Positions 36,511 through 48,730 of a stretch of 64,000 nt of DNA are shown piece after piece; the first letter of the stretch is position 1, and each line of letters begins with the position of its first letter. Location of the stretch: positions 21,717,015 to 21,781,014 of the forward strand of contig NC_063157.1 in the NCBI RefSeq assembly GCF_020921035.1, read 5' to 3'. The position numbers and the translations under genes were made by a program. The notes under the pieces were generated by a model, which made no database searches, was not told the DNA's origin, and saw only the letters and a list, made by a program, of their open reading frames with translations. The stretch comes from Rhodamnia argentea (taxonomy: Eukaryota > Streptophyta > Magnoliopsida > Myrtales > Myrtaceae).

Positions 36511-37931
36511 TGCAAATTATGTGTACGGAGATCAAATATAAATTAGCATATGATGAGGAAGAAAAGGAGCGAATGACAAGGTTGATGTTACTTCTCTTGC
36601 ATTTATTCTCCACAAGGAATTTTGAGCCGCTTTGATTAGATTGATAAGACAGCTTTTCTCACTTTGACAAGGGAAGATCGAGACCAAGGCTATCGATGCA
36701 CAGCCTCGCCATTAAAGGAAAAAAATATTGGTTTAATTCCGGATCCACTAAAGATTTTCCAACAGATCCTCGCACAGTAGCAACCGTGATTCAAGATAAC
36801 ATTTTATATGGGACATCTATAGAATCTAATGCAGACCATATGAGGCCTAGATATTACAGTTAAATTGCACCATGTTTGATAGAATCTAAGGTAGATATTG
36901 GTTGTTCATGGAAAACTTGAAAACAGATTCTATTGGTTAGTTAAACGACTGACTTGTAAAGAACCGAGATGATTTTAGGGCGACTACTGAGGAAATAAAT
37001 GAGATAGATTCATATGACTGATGGATATAATTGTTAAAGTCAATACCCTAACAAGTAAGATCCATCTCCTTTTGTTTGGATTATTGAGATTTGGTTTGCA
37101 CCGATTAATTGGAATTGAGACTCCATATATTGAGATGGTTCCAAATGAATCTTTCATTTGTTGAGATTAACGTATTTTTTAGGTCTTTTAGTAATTGCAA
37201 AATGGAAAATTTTCGGAATTATATAGTGAAAAACGAAATATACATGCATATATGTGTATGTACGAAACTTTGAAAATTATTGGTAGAACGTATAGAGAGT
37301 GGCCTTTTGTTTCCATTGCTACTTGCTAGCAACCATCGCCAATCAACGTCAAGGGAAGTGAAAGGGACAACCAGCAACTTTTTGGCATTAAATTGGGCGG
37401 TATCATATCACCACAGAATTCAATTTCGTGCATCATGTGATCGTAGTCCATATCTACAAGAATAAAGTGAAACTTGACAAACCTTAGCTGATCACTTTTT
37501 TCATGAAGTCAGCAACAGGACAATGCAAATATCTCGGTTCAATGTAAAGGCAAAAGGGACGTACGAGACATAGTTCCCAAAACTCTGCTACTCTCGTATC
37601 TACGATAAAGTGACGTTCCCTTGTACATTTTTATATTGTAATTGGTTATGTCTATCGTACGATGTACAGAATGGGATCGTATAATCATTCTTTTCATGAA
37701 ATATGCGACATTCCTCGTGGATAGCGGAGCTAAAAGCATATATGAATAGGATTGGAAAGCGAACCTTGGAAAGAGGGGTTAATCTTTCTATGCTCTTTAG
37801 GGTCTCGTGCCCTAGGAGCAAAAGAGATTTCAATGCTTTATTATGTGAGCTAAGGATATCTGCTTGGCCCTGGGTATATCTTGGTTTGCTCAATTATTTT
37901 TGGCATCTCAAGGCATTTGCTTTTTCCATGT
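36511..37931. other. Intergenic DNA between two transposons
   Basis: AT-rich sequence without a recognised frame, RNA gene or repeat boundary. A short tandem-like wording ('agaatctaatgcagac' / 'agaatctaaggtagat') occurs at about 36820-36900. Confidence 0.5.
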
Positions 37932-37939
37932 ATTGAGGG

Positions 37940-38996
37940 TAGGGGTGTCAAAACTAACCAAAAAACTGACCTGATCTATTAACCGAACTGAACCGAACCA
38001 AAAATTTGTGTATTTTTGGTTCAGTTCGGTTTTGGTTCGATTAATTGAAATATAACCATTTATTTCTTTTGGTTCGGTTTATTTTGGTTTGGTTCGGTTA
38101 ACCGAACCGAACCAAAAATCTTTTTTTTTTCTTTTAGTTTAGCCTCCCCACCGGCGCTTCGCAAGCCTCGAGCTCCCTCGCTTGCCTCCGCTCGACTACG
38201 AAATCTTCTTCTTCCTGGAGTCGTCGTCGTCGTCGTCCTCTCCGTCACCGGGGCCGTCCTCGTACTCCACCACCGGCTCGGCTTTCACCTTCTCCTCGAA
38301 GTTCGCTCTCTGCTTTCCCTTCCCCATCATCGCGGAGGCTCTGCAAGGCGCTTCCGGGGAGCCGATGATGCAGGGGATTGTGGGTTTGGGGGAGGGAGAG
38401 AGGCGGAGGGAAGAGATGGTGATGGAATGGTGGTGGAGTGGGAGACCGGGTTCTCGTCGCTCCCGCTGTTGCCGGAGCCGCCGTCGCTTGCTCGGCTCTC
38501 GCAGCCCCACCGTGGCGTCCAATCCACTGCGCGGGCGAAGACAATTACGGGAATGTCTAAGTTCGAAACGCACCGCAAATCGCATCACCTTCTCTCGGCT
38601 AAAGATGGAACTTTTCAAAGCATGGATTACGTAACGATCACAATGGATGAGAGAGAGAGAGAGAGAGAGAGAGACCTTGGGAGGGAGAAGAGGAAGATGG
38701 GGCGAGAAGGCATGGCGGAGGGAGAGGAACCATGGAAGAGATAGAGAGAGAGGGAAATGGTCGAACCGGTCGAGCGGGCGGTGGGGGTGCATATGACAGA
38801 GAGGGAAAATTAAAACCAAAAATCAAAAAAGAAAAACCGAAAACCGAACCGAACCGAACCGAACTGAATTGAATATTTGGTTCGGTTCATATTCGGTTCA
38901 GGGCGGGTTCGGTTCGGTTCAAGCTTTTCACCTTAATGGTTCAGTTCGGTTTAGTTATTGGAAAAACTAAACCGAACTGAACTATTGACACCCCTA
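37940..38996. mobile_element. hAT-type element with GC-rich cargo
   Basis: The ends are perfect 12-bp inverted repeats, TAGGGGTGTCAA at 37940 and TTGACACCCCTA ending at 38996. They are flanked by perfect 8-bp direct repeats ATTGAGGG (37932-37939 and 38997-39004), as expected for hAT insertion. The subterminal zones (to about 38110 and from about 38830) are dense in AACCGAAC / GGTTCGGTT motifs in both orientations. No transposase is present. The middle (about 38130-38800) is strikingly GC-rich and gene-like. Confidence 0.9.
38200..38700 (-). pseudogene. Unidentified gene-like cargo inside the hAT element
   Basis: On the minus strand one frame reads MMGKGKQRANFEEKVKAEP, then an acidic DDDDDD run and SRKKKIS, where it stops. 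It is preceded by about 250 bp of GC-rich, UTR-like sequence. This looks like the 5' end of a cellular gene (5' UTR plus first codons) picked up by the element. I do not recognise the donor gene. A (GA)n tract lies at about 38648-38673. The plus-strand frame over the same region (38182-38634) has a composition-driven protein and is probably a shadow. Confidence 0.35.
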
Positions 38997-39004
38997 ATTG
39001 AGGG

Positions 39005-39809
39005 CAACTCATAATCCCTTTTTGGAAGGAGAAAGAGCGTACGTATTTACAATGTATTGTTTAAAAGATATAAAGTACAAATCATGCAAATCTTCATGAT
39101 AAAGCTTTTAATGTAACCGTCTTCTTGTTTAATCTAAAATGATATGACAATCAAGAGAACATGTATATTCGACATTAACCCTTTTATGATATTTTAGGTC
39201 TTCTTTCAACTATTCGTTTGCCTTGATATATGATGTGTCTGTTCACATCACTTGGACTGTCAAATAAAGATATATAACAAGACAAAAATATCCATGCCGA
39301 ATTTCGCTATGCACCGTAGTAATCTAACAATAGCAATACATCGTTATCATTATTGGAAGCTCGATACGTGCGGAAGCTTGTTAAGTGATTAATTGTCAAA
39401 ATGCTTATATCCATCGGTCAACGGTGATAGTGATGTAAAGCTTTTATGTATTGTTATCATACCGAATAAACGTTTCCTATAAGGTAAAGTGCATTGTTTT
39501 GTGCTGGCTTTGGCTTGAATATTGGGGGTTACAAGGCTATTTGGAAGATCATATCCTCCCATTCCATGAAAAGACTGCGGAGGATACGATATGAAATGAA
39601 ATTTTTAGTTCTAGCAACCCAATGGTTACTTAGAATGTGGAATTTCAAGAAAAGCACACATAGGGAAAAGCACAGGTTATTTTAAGACACGTATACTTTA
39701 ATTAATCTGAACCTACTCTAATCACTCTATTAAGTATCTAGCTTATACTAATAGGCCCCATTTGCCCCCGACAGACAGGAGTGTGCCTCACCACAAGTTG
39801 TTTCTTGAT

Positions 39810-39853
<44 letters not shown>

Positions 39854-41131
39854 GTCTTGAAAACTTGTTCAAATATCTTGATGAAACCCTATTTATTGAG
39901 TGACCCTTGTGGACATCTGTACCTTATGTTTGGCCGACGAAAAACAAAAAGAAAAAAAGAACTCTATATTATAATCAACAACATCAAATTTCTCCCTTCA
40001 TATACAAAGATGATTCAAATTTCCACAAATTCCCTTGAACATGATACCCAAATTAGAGAATAAACATAAGATCATGATAGTTTTTATATTCAAATGTCCT
40101 TTACTCTTTCAGTGCGAGAATCAAAGTTTGTGCATGATTATCGTCTTTCCATATTAATCTGTTCCCTCTTGCTTTTGCCAAATTGCTTTCTCGTCTTAAA
40201 TTTAAGGTCGGAGGAATTGTTGGGTCCACGGAATGTCCGTTGGAGGGGACAAACGAAATACAAGAGCTGATTTTTATTGTAATTTTGACGTCGTCCCCAC
40301 CCCAAAAGGTCGTCATCATCTCGTTTCATTAACATCGAGGTTTTTATTCATGTCTGCACTGAAAAGTGAAGGCCTTAGATCCGGAAATCGATAAATTTGG
40401 CACTAATCTTTTGGAGAAACTGCCGACACAAGGTAGACAGGTCCCGGCATCCACGTCCATCAACTCCCATTCCAAATTTTTACTATGATACACGATGGTT
40501 TTGCCGGACGAGAGACATTGACGTTGGAGCACTTCTGCGGACAGCACCGCCTTGGCCACGGTGATGGTCGTGCGGTTGGTGGTTCGATCATTCATCATGT
40601 CGGTGGGGCCTTGAAGATTTCTGTAGTAGAAGTATTGCCAGGCGCGCTCTAAACGCCTAAAAAAGGTTGCTGTTAGTAAGTGCACATAAGTAATTTTTTT
40701 TTTTCATACTCTCGTTTTAAAAGAGAAATATATTTATGTATCTTGCAGTAAGAAACAAATCAAGTCAAGCACTTTAAATATTCCCTGCATGACCTAATAC
40801 GTTGTCGAGAAAAGAGCGAGGGATAGGCATAGCTATCACTCTACTCCGCCGAAGAGACAGACAAAGCAAACTGTTAACATTTGTATTTTTGTTTATTTCG
40901 TTCTTCCCATAAAGTGATGCCCGCAGAATCCTGGCATAAATCTTCCAAAGAGAGGCAAAGACAACCTTATGTTATGTAAATGAATAATGTTAGAATAATC
41001 ACAACTACGAACTACATATTACAGAGGCTTCGCTAAGCAAAGACGACAGAGCAAACCTTAAGTAAAACCAGCTCCACAAACATATATATCTCCACATCCT
41101 CTTCTTCCAGTTCTAAACACTGCCGTTCAGT
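39005..41131. other. Intergenic DNA upstream of the BAHD gene
   Basis: This contains a (CT)n tract at 39811-39847. A minus-strand frame at 40344-40685 (113 codons) is moderately gene-like but unrecognised. The 5' flank of the BAHD gene has a weak TATA-like ATATATAT near 41080. Confidence 0.45.
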
Positions 41132-42472
41132 ATGGGGAGTAGCGTTCCCGTCAAGGACGCCGTTTTGGTCCTTCCCTCTGAGCCCACTCCTTCTAAGATC
41201 CTCCCTCTCTCGGCCCTCGATTCGCAGCTCTTCCTTGGCTTCACCATCGAGTACCTCCTCCTCTACAAGCCTCGCCCCGGGTTGGATCGCGGTCAAGTGA
41301 CGGCCCGCCTGAAGGGCGCCCTCGCCAAAGCCTTGGTTCCCTATTATCCGCTCGCGGGCCGGGTCAAGGCCAAGCCAGACTGCTCGAGGCTCGAAGTGCT
41401 GTGTCAGCCGCAAGGCGCGCTTTTCATCGAGGCCGTGGCTGAGCACGTTGTGATTGGCGACTTCGAGCGGCCCCCGAAGCACGTTATGGAGTGGCAGGGT
41501 CTCTTGTCGCTCCAAGCGGCCGACGTGCTCAAGGAGGCTCCACCACTCGTTGTCCAGCTAACGTGGCTCGGGGATGGCGCTGCGGCGCTAGCTGTTGGGA
41601 TCAAGCACTGCCTGTGCGACGGCATCGGGAGTGCCGAGTTCCTCAACTCGTTTGCCGAGTTGGCCAAACTCGGAAGAGTCGCCCTCAAGCTCAGGCCCAA
41701 GGTTAAGACTGTTTGGGATCGCCACCTCATGGACCCGCCAATGCCGCGGCGTCTTCCTTCTGGCGGCGTGCACAGCTCGGGAGGGCAAGCTCACCCCGAG
41801 TTCAAGCGAGTTCCGGACCTCTGCAGCTTCACATCTCGCTTCACCAACGAAAGGCTCATCCCGACCTCAATCACCTTCAACCGAGCCTCTCTCGTAGAGC
41901 TCAAAAGACTTGCGTCATCCACGGGTCGAAGCAGCGACTCAGCATTCACGTCGTTCGAAGTGGTCACGGCTCATATATGGAGAAGCTGGGCAAGATCGCT
42001 AAACCTGCCTCCGAATCAGACCCTAAAGCTCCTTTTCAGCGTGAATGTTCGAAACCGAGTGAAGCCGAGCCTTCCAAGTGGGTACTACGGCAACGCGTTC
42101 GTTCTCGCATGCGCGCAGGCCAGCTCCAAAGACGTCGCAGAGAAGGGTCTAGGGTTCGCGACGATGCTGGTGAAGAAAGCGAAAGACAGGGTGGACGACG
42201 AGTACGTGAGGACGGTGGTGGAGACGGTGAGCGAGTCGAGGGCATGTCCCGACTCAGTGGGGGTCCTCATAGTGTCGCAGTGGTCGAGGCTCGGACTGGA
42301 TAGGGTTGACTTCGGGATGGGGAGACCGGTCAACGTGGGCCCCGTCTGCTGCGACCGGTACTGCTTGCTCCTCCCGGTGCACGACAGGAGCGATGCCGTG
42401 AAGGTGATGGTGGCGCTTCCGGCGAGCGCCGCAGAGAGATATGAATGCTTGGTCAAGAGTCCATGCACGTGA
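41132..42472 (+). CDS. BAHD acyltransferase (alcohol acyltransferase-like)
   Basis: An intronless frame of 446 residues, the normal BAHD length. The catalytic HXXXD motif is HCLCD at 159-163 followed by GIGS. The N-terminal region has LSALDSQLF and the YYPLAGRV block (71-78). The second family motif, normally DFGWG, is DFGMG at 393-397. BAHD enzymes move acyl groups from acyl-CoA to alcohols or amines in the cytosol, making volatile esters, cutin/suberin esters, lignin intermediates and similar compounds. The N-terminus resembles the group often annotated as alcohol acyltransferase 9 or At3g62160/At1g03390-like, but donor and acceptor cannot be predicted from sequence. GC content is much higher than its flanks, as is common for single-exon plant genes. 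Confidence 0.92.
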   Translation: MGSSVPVKDAVLVLPSEPTPSKILPLSALDSQLFLGFTIEYLLLYKPRPGLDRGQVTARLKGALAKALVPYYPLAGRVKAKPDCSRLEVLCQPQGALFIEAVAEHVVIGDFERPPKHVMEWQGLLSLQAADVLKEAPPLVVQLTWLGDGAAALAVGIKHCLCDGIGSAEFLNSFAELAKLGRVALKLRPKVKTVWDRHLMDPPMPRRLPSGGVHSSGGQAHPEFKRVPDLCSFTSRFTNERLIPTSITFNRASLVELKRLASSTGRSSDSAFTSFEVVTAHIWRSWARSLNLPPNQTLKLLFSVNVRNRVKPSLPSGYYGNAFVLACAQASSKDVAEKGLGFATMLVKKAKDRVDDEYVRTVVETVSESRACPDSVGVLIVSQWSRLGLDRVDFGMGRPVNVGPVCCDRYCLLLPVHDRSDAVKVMVALPASAAERYECLVKSPCT

Positions 42473-43626
42473 ACGCATGGTCCATTCTGGCCCGGCCCGT
42501 TGACTTTTCAAAGATTAGGCTAATACGAATTTCTTTTCTCCATATCTTATTTTTAACATTGTCGGCTCAGAAAACATCTCAGGCTTAAGCCTTTTTTATG
42601 TGTTGGATGTCTTGATCCTCAATTTCAGTAACTTTCAATCTATTTGTCAATAGGCACGCACACGGTGATTAAGGCCATTATCGCCGTATACAATTCAACG
42701 GAATCAATTGCCTAATAGAATGGCTCAATTATAAAACATTCAAAATAATGTACAGCTTTACCTAACACAATTAAAACGGGTGGTATATAAGTCGCGAAAC
42801 GTTATCGATTAAAAGTGATGGGACTACTGGATCCGTGCAAATAATATCGCGACATGGCGACACGCGGTGGAAGGTGACATCGGAAATTCCTTACCGTCGA
42901 CTTGGATCCAAAAGGGACGAGCACTTTTGCTCTTTTATCTTTTGGAGGAATGTGGTGGTCGGCCTCCAATCACACTGCTCTCTTTTAGTCCCCTTAACCA
43001 ACACTCCTTTTTATCGACAGACGTGGAATCCACTGAGGCGGATTAAATGTTCGATGGGATCGACGATCACGGAGCATGTCCAAGGATCGAAAACCCTTCA
43101 GAGGATGTTGATGAAGCCCTAAGATTGGATCTGCAGTGGCTGTTCAGCATCAAACGCCAGAGATGCGACGTGGCTTGGGCATTCGAGCGTTGATTCTAGG
43201 GCATGATCTTCTAATCTAACCACTGTTTATTCACAAGGTCAAAGCACATCGATTGGACAAGAGTGGTTGCATTACTTGCTCATTGGGAATGGCTGTTCGT
43301 GAATGTCCTAGTCTCAATCTTCGATGCCCTTAATCTCTGTCGGACTAGGTGGAGATTCTGATGCACAAATAGTTGACTACGACTCTCCCCAACAGGGAAA
43401 GAACACTAATTTTCTTCACTACCCAAAGTCAACGCCCATTAGTGGCCCGAAGAGTTTGACTCGGAGTTGGACCAGGGCCTCGGGCCTTTCAGAACTTATT
43501 TTGCGCGGATTTGAGCCCATGTCCGTTTAGAATCATTCATAATTCTTAGGTTGAAGTTTCGCGTGTGGTCTGAACTCTCAATAGAAGAGCTCATTTGCTC
43601 GGATTACGTGCAATAGGAGAGAAAAG
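42473..43626. other. 3' flank of the BAHD gene, no supported gene
   Basis: Short frames at 42835-43122 and 43324-43530 are not recognised. No repeat boundary is clear. Confidence 0.45.
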
Positions 43627-44146
43627 TAGGAATGAGCATGGTTCCATGTTCCAAGGTATGCAGAGTAGATTTCAGGTTTAAAAAATTGAAGAACCTGTGC
43701 TGACGGGTTTGTTCTCTTCTCCGTATGTGGAACTCAAAACCCGTAACAAATTTTTGTATTTCTCTTGATATATGTGTTCACGTGATCCTACGGTATGCTA
43801 TGGCATCCGATGAAAAGCGTGTAATTTGGAAACACCAATATGAGCTTCCACTTTGGTGATATTTATGATCAAAACTTTTTACTTTATTAATGTTTCATAT
43901 TTATTCATGTGTATAAATATGAGTTGTAATAAGTGGTTCTAGCAACAAATGATGGTCATTAAATGTGATGATTCACTGTAATTGTTCAATTAGGAATACA
44001 TGTGGAAACCGACCCTGGAACCTATGAACAGAGTAGGTTCCAAGTTGCAGAGTATGCAAGGTAGGTTTCAAGTTCCAAAAAATAAGAAACATGTTACGAT
44101 AGGTAGGTTTGACGTTTTAGGTGGAACCTAAAACCGCTTACCCCTA
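43627..44146. mobile_element. Small hAT-like non-autonomous element
   Basis: The left end TAGGAATGAGCATGGTTCCA and the complement of the right end, TAGGGGTAAGCGGTTTTAGG, are related, and both are followed by 'gttcca/ggaacc' motifs. The flanking 8-mers gagaaaag (43619-43626) and gggaaaag (44147-44154) match at 7 of 8. The right 8-mer is also the start of the next repeat, so the duplication may be chance. A related half-copy starts near 62871 (taggatgagcaagttgg). Confidence 0.45.
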
Positions 44147-44453
44147 GGGAAAAGTACCGAAAATTTTCTAAACCTATTACATTTGTGTCAATGCAATTTT
44201 AAACATTTTAATTGTGTCAATTTAGTCTTAAACCTTTTCCCGTTTTGCCAATTCAGTCTATCCAATCAATATATGTCGAAAATCATTACGTGGATGCCAA
44301 AGGTCCTGCGTGGCATGGCTAGTCCGGACGTGGACATTTTTTTTTAATTCAATTGACAAAACATAAAAAGGTTTTGAATTAAATTGGTGTAATTGAAATT
44401 TATGACTGAGTAGGCATAAGTGCAATGGGTTCACTTTTTTTGTGCTTTTCCTT
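44147..44453. repeat. Foldback MITE copy
   Basis: The left arm GGGAAAAGTACCGAAAATTT with 'gtgtcaatttagtcttaaacc' is inverted on the right as 'aaggttttgaattaaattggtgtaatt' and a terminal 'tgcttttcc'. The centre has the phrase 'tggatgccaaaggtcctgcgtgg', shared with copies at about 32770 and 49450. Confidence 0.65.
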
Positions 44454-44635
44454 GCAAGAAGTTTCACCGAGTTCTCATTAAATAATGTTAGACCACCGGT
44501 AATTCTCAACTCTTTCATCAACTACAGAAATATCCAATGTATCACATTCTCCCTCTTTCGCATATTTTTACTACCCGCCCATGACTCTGCTTGCCTCCGA
44601 CTCCCTATAAGCTGTTTCAAATCATTAAGGTCTTA

Positions 44636-44832
44636 TGACGGAAATGAAAAGAGATTGGGAGAGTAAAAAATAATTGTATTCAGTTGATTCTTTCTTACAT
44701 GGATACAAACATATATTACAAGAAGAGGAAATGGAAAAAGGAAACAAGATGATTCTTTTCCATCTTCTACCGATTCATCAAATATTCGTTGAATCAATCT
44801 AAAATACACATAATCAAATCATATCTTCAACA
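44636..44832 (-). repeat. Downstream LTR of the copia element
   Basis: A 197-bp terminal repeat starting TGTTGAAGATATG on the minus strand. The adjacent internal sequence ends in a purine-rich GAGAGGAAG tract, a plausible polypurine tract. Confidence 0.75.
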
Positions 44833-47800
44833 CTTCCTCTCAAGCTAGTGGCTTCTAAATATCAAAGACGCCCAGCTTGCTCAATAGATATATGTATTGT
44901 CTTTGACATGACTTCTTGGTAAAGATATCTGCAGGCTGTTCAACAGTTCCAATTTCTCTTGTTGAAACAATTTCTTCTTGGATTTTATCTCGAGTAAAAT
45001 GACAATTAACCTCTATATGTTTTGTCGTTCATGAAAAACTGGATTTGCTGCTAGTTTAAGTGTCGCATCATTGTGACAGAATAATATGCTTGGTCCATCG
45101 ATTCATACACCCAGGTCAAAAAGTAAACCCCGTATCCAGATTATTTCACAAACGGTTTTTGCCATAGCTCGATATTCTGATTCAGCTGATGATAATGAAA
45201 CGATCGATTGTTTCTTTGTTTTCCATGAAATCAAAGATCTTCCCAATTTAATGCAAAAATCAGTGATGGATCTTTGGGTCATTGGACAAGTAGCATAATC
45301 CGTATTGCAATAGGCTATCATCTTCATGTCAGAATCACGAGATAAAAGTATTCCAAGTCCTGGACACCCTTTTAAATACTTACAACCTTCGGAGCTGCAT
45401 TCATATGCAACTGTTTCGGGTTGTGCGTGAATTGACCGAGTATTTGTACTGCATAATAAATATCAGGCCTAGTCATGGTGAGGTATATCAATTTTCCAAC
45501 GAGCCACCTATAGCCCGATGGATCTTTAAGTGATGGGTCTTCATTAGATGATGATGAGCCCGCATCATAATCAAGTGTCGTCGGTTTGACATTTTATTCA
45601 ATCGGAATGATAGTTGGCTTACATCTAGACAATCCCGCTTCTGATATCATTTCCAAGATAAATTTCGCTGACTAAGGCATATTCCCTTGTCTAACCGAGC
45701 TATCTCAATCCTAAGAAAAAATTTGGGAGGTCCCAAGTCTTTAATGTGGAAGGTAGAGTGTAGATATTATTTAAACTTGTTGATTGCAGATTCATCGTTT
45801 CCCATAATAAGGATATCATCAAAATATATCAATAAATAGATTGATGATATACCTTTGGCCCATGTAAATAGAGCATAATCATGTTTAGAATGCTGAAATC
45901 CTGCATTTGTAAGTGCAGTAGTGAACTTGGCATACCATTACCGAGAAGCTTGTTTAAGTCCATAGAGGGATTTACGGAGACAACATACCCTTTGTAAACC
46001 TTGTGGAAGATCCATATATATTTCTTCTTCCAAATCACCATGAAGAAATGCATTATGGACATCCATTTGATGCAATGACCAATTGTGAAAAGCAGCAATG
46101 AAAAAAAAGGAATGAACGGCTACCTCCTTGGCAATAAGAGAGAAAGTCTCATGGTAATCAAAACCTTCCCGTTGAGCAAATCCCTTAGCTACTCATTGAG
46201 CCTTGTAGCGTTCAATGGAACCATCTGCTTTGTACTTGATTTTGTATACCCACTTGCAACCAATCGGTCTTCGATGTGAAGGTAATGAAACAATATCCCA
46301 TGTATGATTCTCTATTAGGGCATTTAATTTAGCTTCCATAGCCCTTTGCCATCATGGGTTGTTAACCACTTTTGTGGAAGAAAAGGGTTCCTGTTCCTCG
46401 AATATTCAACTAACACAACACATGTGTTCTAGTAATGATCAACTAAATGAGACATAAGAGCATACGGGATCCTGTGTACTTGGAAAAGATAACATAGGAC
46501 ATATATAATCTTTCGTCCATGTGGGAGGGCGAAGATGCCGATGAGAGCATCAAGGCTGCTGCTCAGTAGGTACCTATTCATGAACAAGTGAACGAGATTC
46601 ATCGAGAAGCGGCTATGGAGGTGCAATTGATGAGGTAGATGAATCGCTCTCCTTAGACGATAATATTGGAGATTCTATCTCTTGGTCCGAAGAGTTGTTA
46701 TTGCCCGGATTTGATGCAATGAAGATACATTGTTGAGGCAAAGATAAATCCTCCTTCGATAAGAATTGATGATGATATGATGATAAATCCTCTTCCGAAG
46801 TCATCACCTCATTAAATGGAAATATATCTTCATGGAAAAAAATATCACGGCTTACCAAGAAGCGACCTGTAGATATCTCCATAACTCTATAACCTTTAAG
46901 TATAGAAGGATATCCCATGAAGATACCCTGGATGGCATGGGGACCCATTTTGTCCCGAGGGTCTACAGTTGTTACATAACATAAGTATCCAAAAACCCTT
47001 AAATGATCAATTTACGGCCGTTTCCCAAAAAGCATTTCAAAGTAGTTTTACCATCAAGTACTCGAGTTGGCATGCGATTAATTAAATAGGTAGTCATGAT
47101 CACACAATCTCCCCAAAAATTTTCATAACATATGCTTGATATTTGAGAGCTCGAGCTACTTGGAAGAGATGACAATGTTTACGCTCAACAATCCATTTTG
47201 TTGGGGGGTGTAAGTGCAAGAGCTTTCATGGAGAATTCCATGAGAAGAAAGAAAATTCGTACATTCGGTAGTGAGAAATTCATGCCCATTATCTATACAA
47301 ATGTGTTGGACAGATTTGTCGAATTGATTTTTAATCATGGCGAAAAAGTTCAACAGATGGGAAAAAGTTTGACTCTTGGATTGTATGAGAAAAATTCATG
47401 CAGCGCGAGTATAATTATCCACAATAATGAGAAAAAAACAGAAGATCTGTCGTGACGTGGGGTATGATAAGAACCCCATATATTGATGTGAATCAACGAA
47501 AAGGACTAGTAGCTCGAGATGAACTAGTAGGACATAACACGTGGGATTGTTTAGCCAACGACGCATTGGACATTTTGGGTGAGGAAAATGAGCACTATGA
47601 CGTTGATGGAAAAGAAAGGTGTCATTAATTGTGGTGAAATTATAGGAAGCTAATTGATCATAGATCGAAATCCTTTGGAAAACTAGTCCAAAAATATAGT
47701 TCCTCCGCGACACTACCCAAGCACATCAGTTTGCCGGTCGAAAGGTCTTGAAAGAGACAGTTTTTAGAATTGAAAATGACTTGACAAAAATTGCCCTCAC

Positions 47801-48119
47801 AAGTTTTGGAGACAGATATAAGATTGAATTCAAAATCAGGAACATATAAGACATTCCTAAGGACAATATTAGACTAAGACAAACGGTGCCGATTTTAGTG
47901 ACATGAGTGATATTTCCATTTGTAAGGCGCACTGATGTGGAAAAGTAGGGCCTTTTCTGAATATGAGAGAATAATTGCTCATTGCATATTATGTGATCAC
48001 TAGCATTTGAATAAATTATCCATGCTTCAGCTGAAAAAGAATTCTTCTTGCAAAATGTACCTGACAAACTCATAGCCTTGTCGGTAGTACTCAATTGACT
48101 CAAAGCCTTCATGATATTC

Positions 48120-48340
48120 TGGGAGAAACGAAAAGAGATTGGGAGAGGAAAAAATAATTGTATTCAGTTGATTCTTTCTTACATGTACATGAACATATAT
48201 TACAAGAAGAGGAAATGGAAAAAGAAAACAAGATGATTCTTTTCCATCTTCTACGGATTCATCAAATATTTGTTGAATCAATCTAAGATATACTGAATCA
48301 ATCAATTTAAGATACGCATAATCAAATCATATCTTCAACA
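48120..48340 (-). repeat. Upstream LTR of the copia element
   Basis: A 221-bp copy of the other LTR, about 90% identical by eye, with a small internal tandem duplication (tgaatcaatcaatttaaga near 48292). The internal sequence next to it starts directly in pol, so gag and the primer site have been deleted. Confidence 0.75.
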
Positions 48341-48489
48341 TTTTATAATTGCTGTTATCTTTAATATGTACATGATCATACCGTAATGATAGAATGAACA
48401 AAAGAGACGTATGCATACTTGCCCTTAAGGTAAGGTAAGGTAAAGAAACATCTTCTTCATCAAGTAACGTTAAAGTAACGTCATCTTAT

Positions 48490-48730
48490 CGGGGATTGGT
48501 CGAGTGGTACAACCAACAATGGCGGTTTCACACCTCAAATCAAGAAACTCGAGATCTCGAGTTGGATCTCTACTCAGTAATATATTTCGAACCCGTTGCT
48601 AGAACTCAGGTCAAGCAAGCAACAGGGCCATGGTTATGCTTGTCAATGGCAACTCTGGTCGGTCCAGAATTGAGGAAATACATGAATACTATGAAAGAAG
48701 AACATCAATAAATTTTCTTTTCTTTTTTTT
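48490..48730 (+). mobile_element. Possible tRNA-derived SINE
   Basis: TGGTCGAGTGGT at about 48497 fits the RNA polymerase III A box, and GAGTTGGATCTC about 60 bp later is a weak B-box match. The segment ends in a T-rich tract near 48720. It has no long coding frame. No cloverleaf could be drawn by eye, so a SINE head is more likely than a functional tRNA. Confidence 0.4.

Larger units (their letters stand above)
44636..48340 (-). mobile_element. Decayed Ty1/copia LTR retrotransposon
   Basis: Read on the minus strand, it carries pol pieces in copia order. The GAG-pre-integrase region is at about 47726-48112 (EAWIIYSNASDHI) and an integrase core at about 47156-47353 (CIDNGHEFLTTE, then TPQQNG). 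The post-integrase segment is at 46613-46948 (IFMGYPSILKGYRV). Reverse transcriptase lies at about 45780-46100, including the catalytic YFDDILI at about 45785-45840. RNase H is at 45103-45327 (DYATCPMTQRSIT, SSAESEYRAM). Frames change repeatedly and stops interrupt it, so it is inactive. gag and a primer-binding site are missing next to the upstream LTR. Related direct repeats bound it at both ends. The flanking 5-mers tctta and tttta match at 4 of 5. Confidence 0.9.

Noticed and set aside
38182..38634. 150-codon plus-strand frame inside the hAT element
   Set aside because: Arg-rich, low-complexity translation of GC-rich DNA. The minus strand has the more gene-like start.
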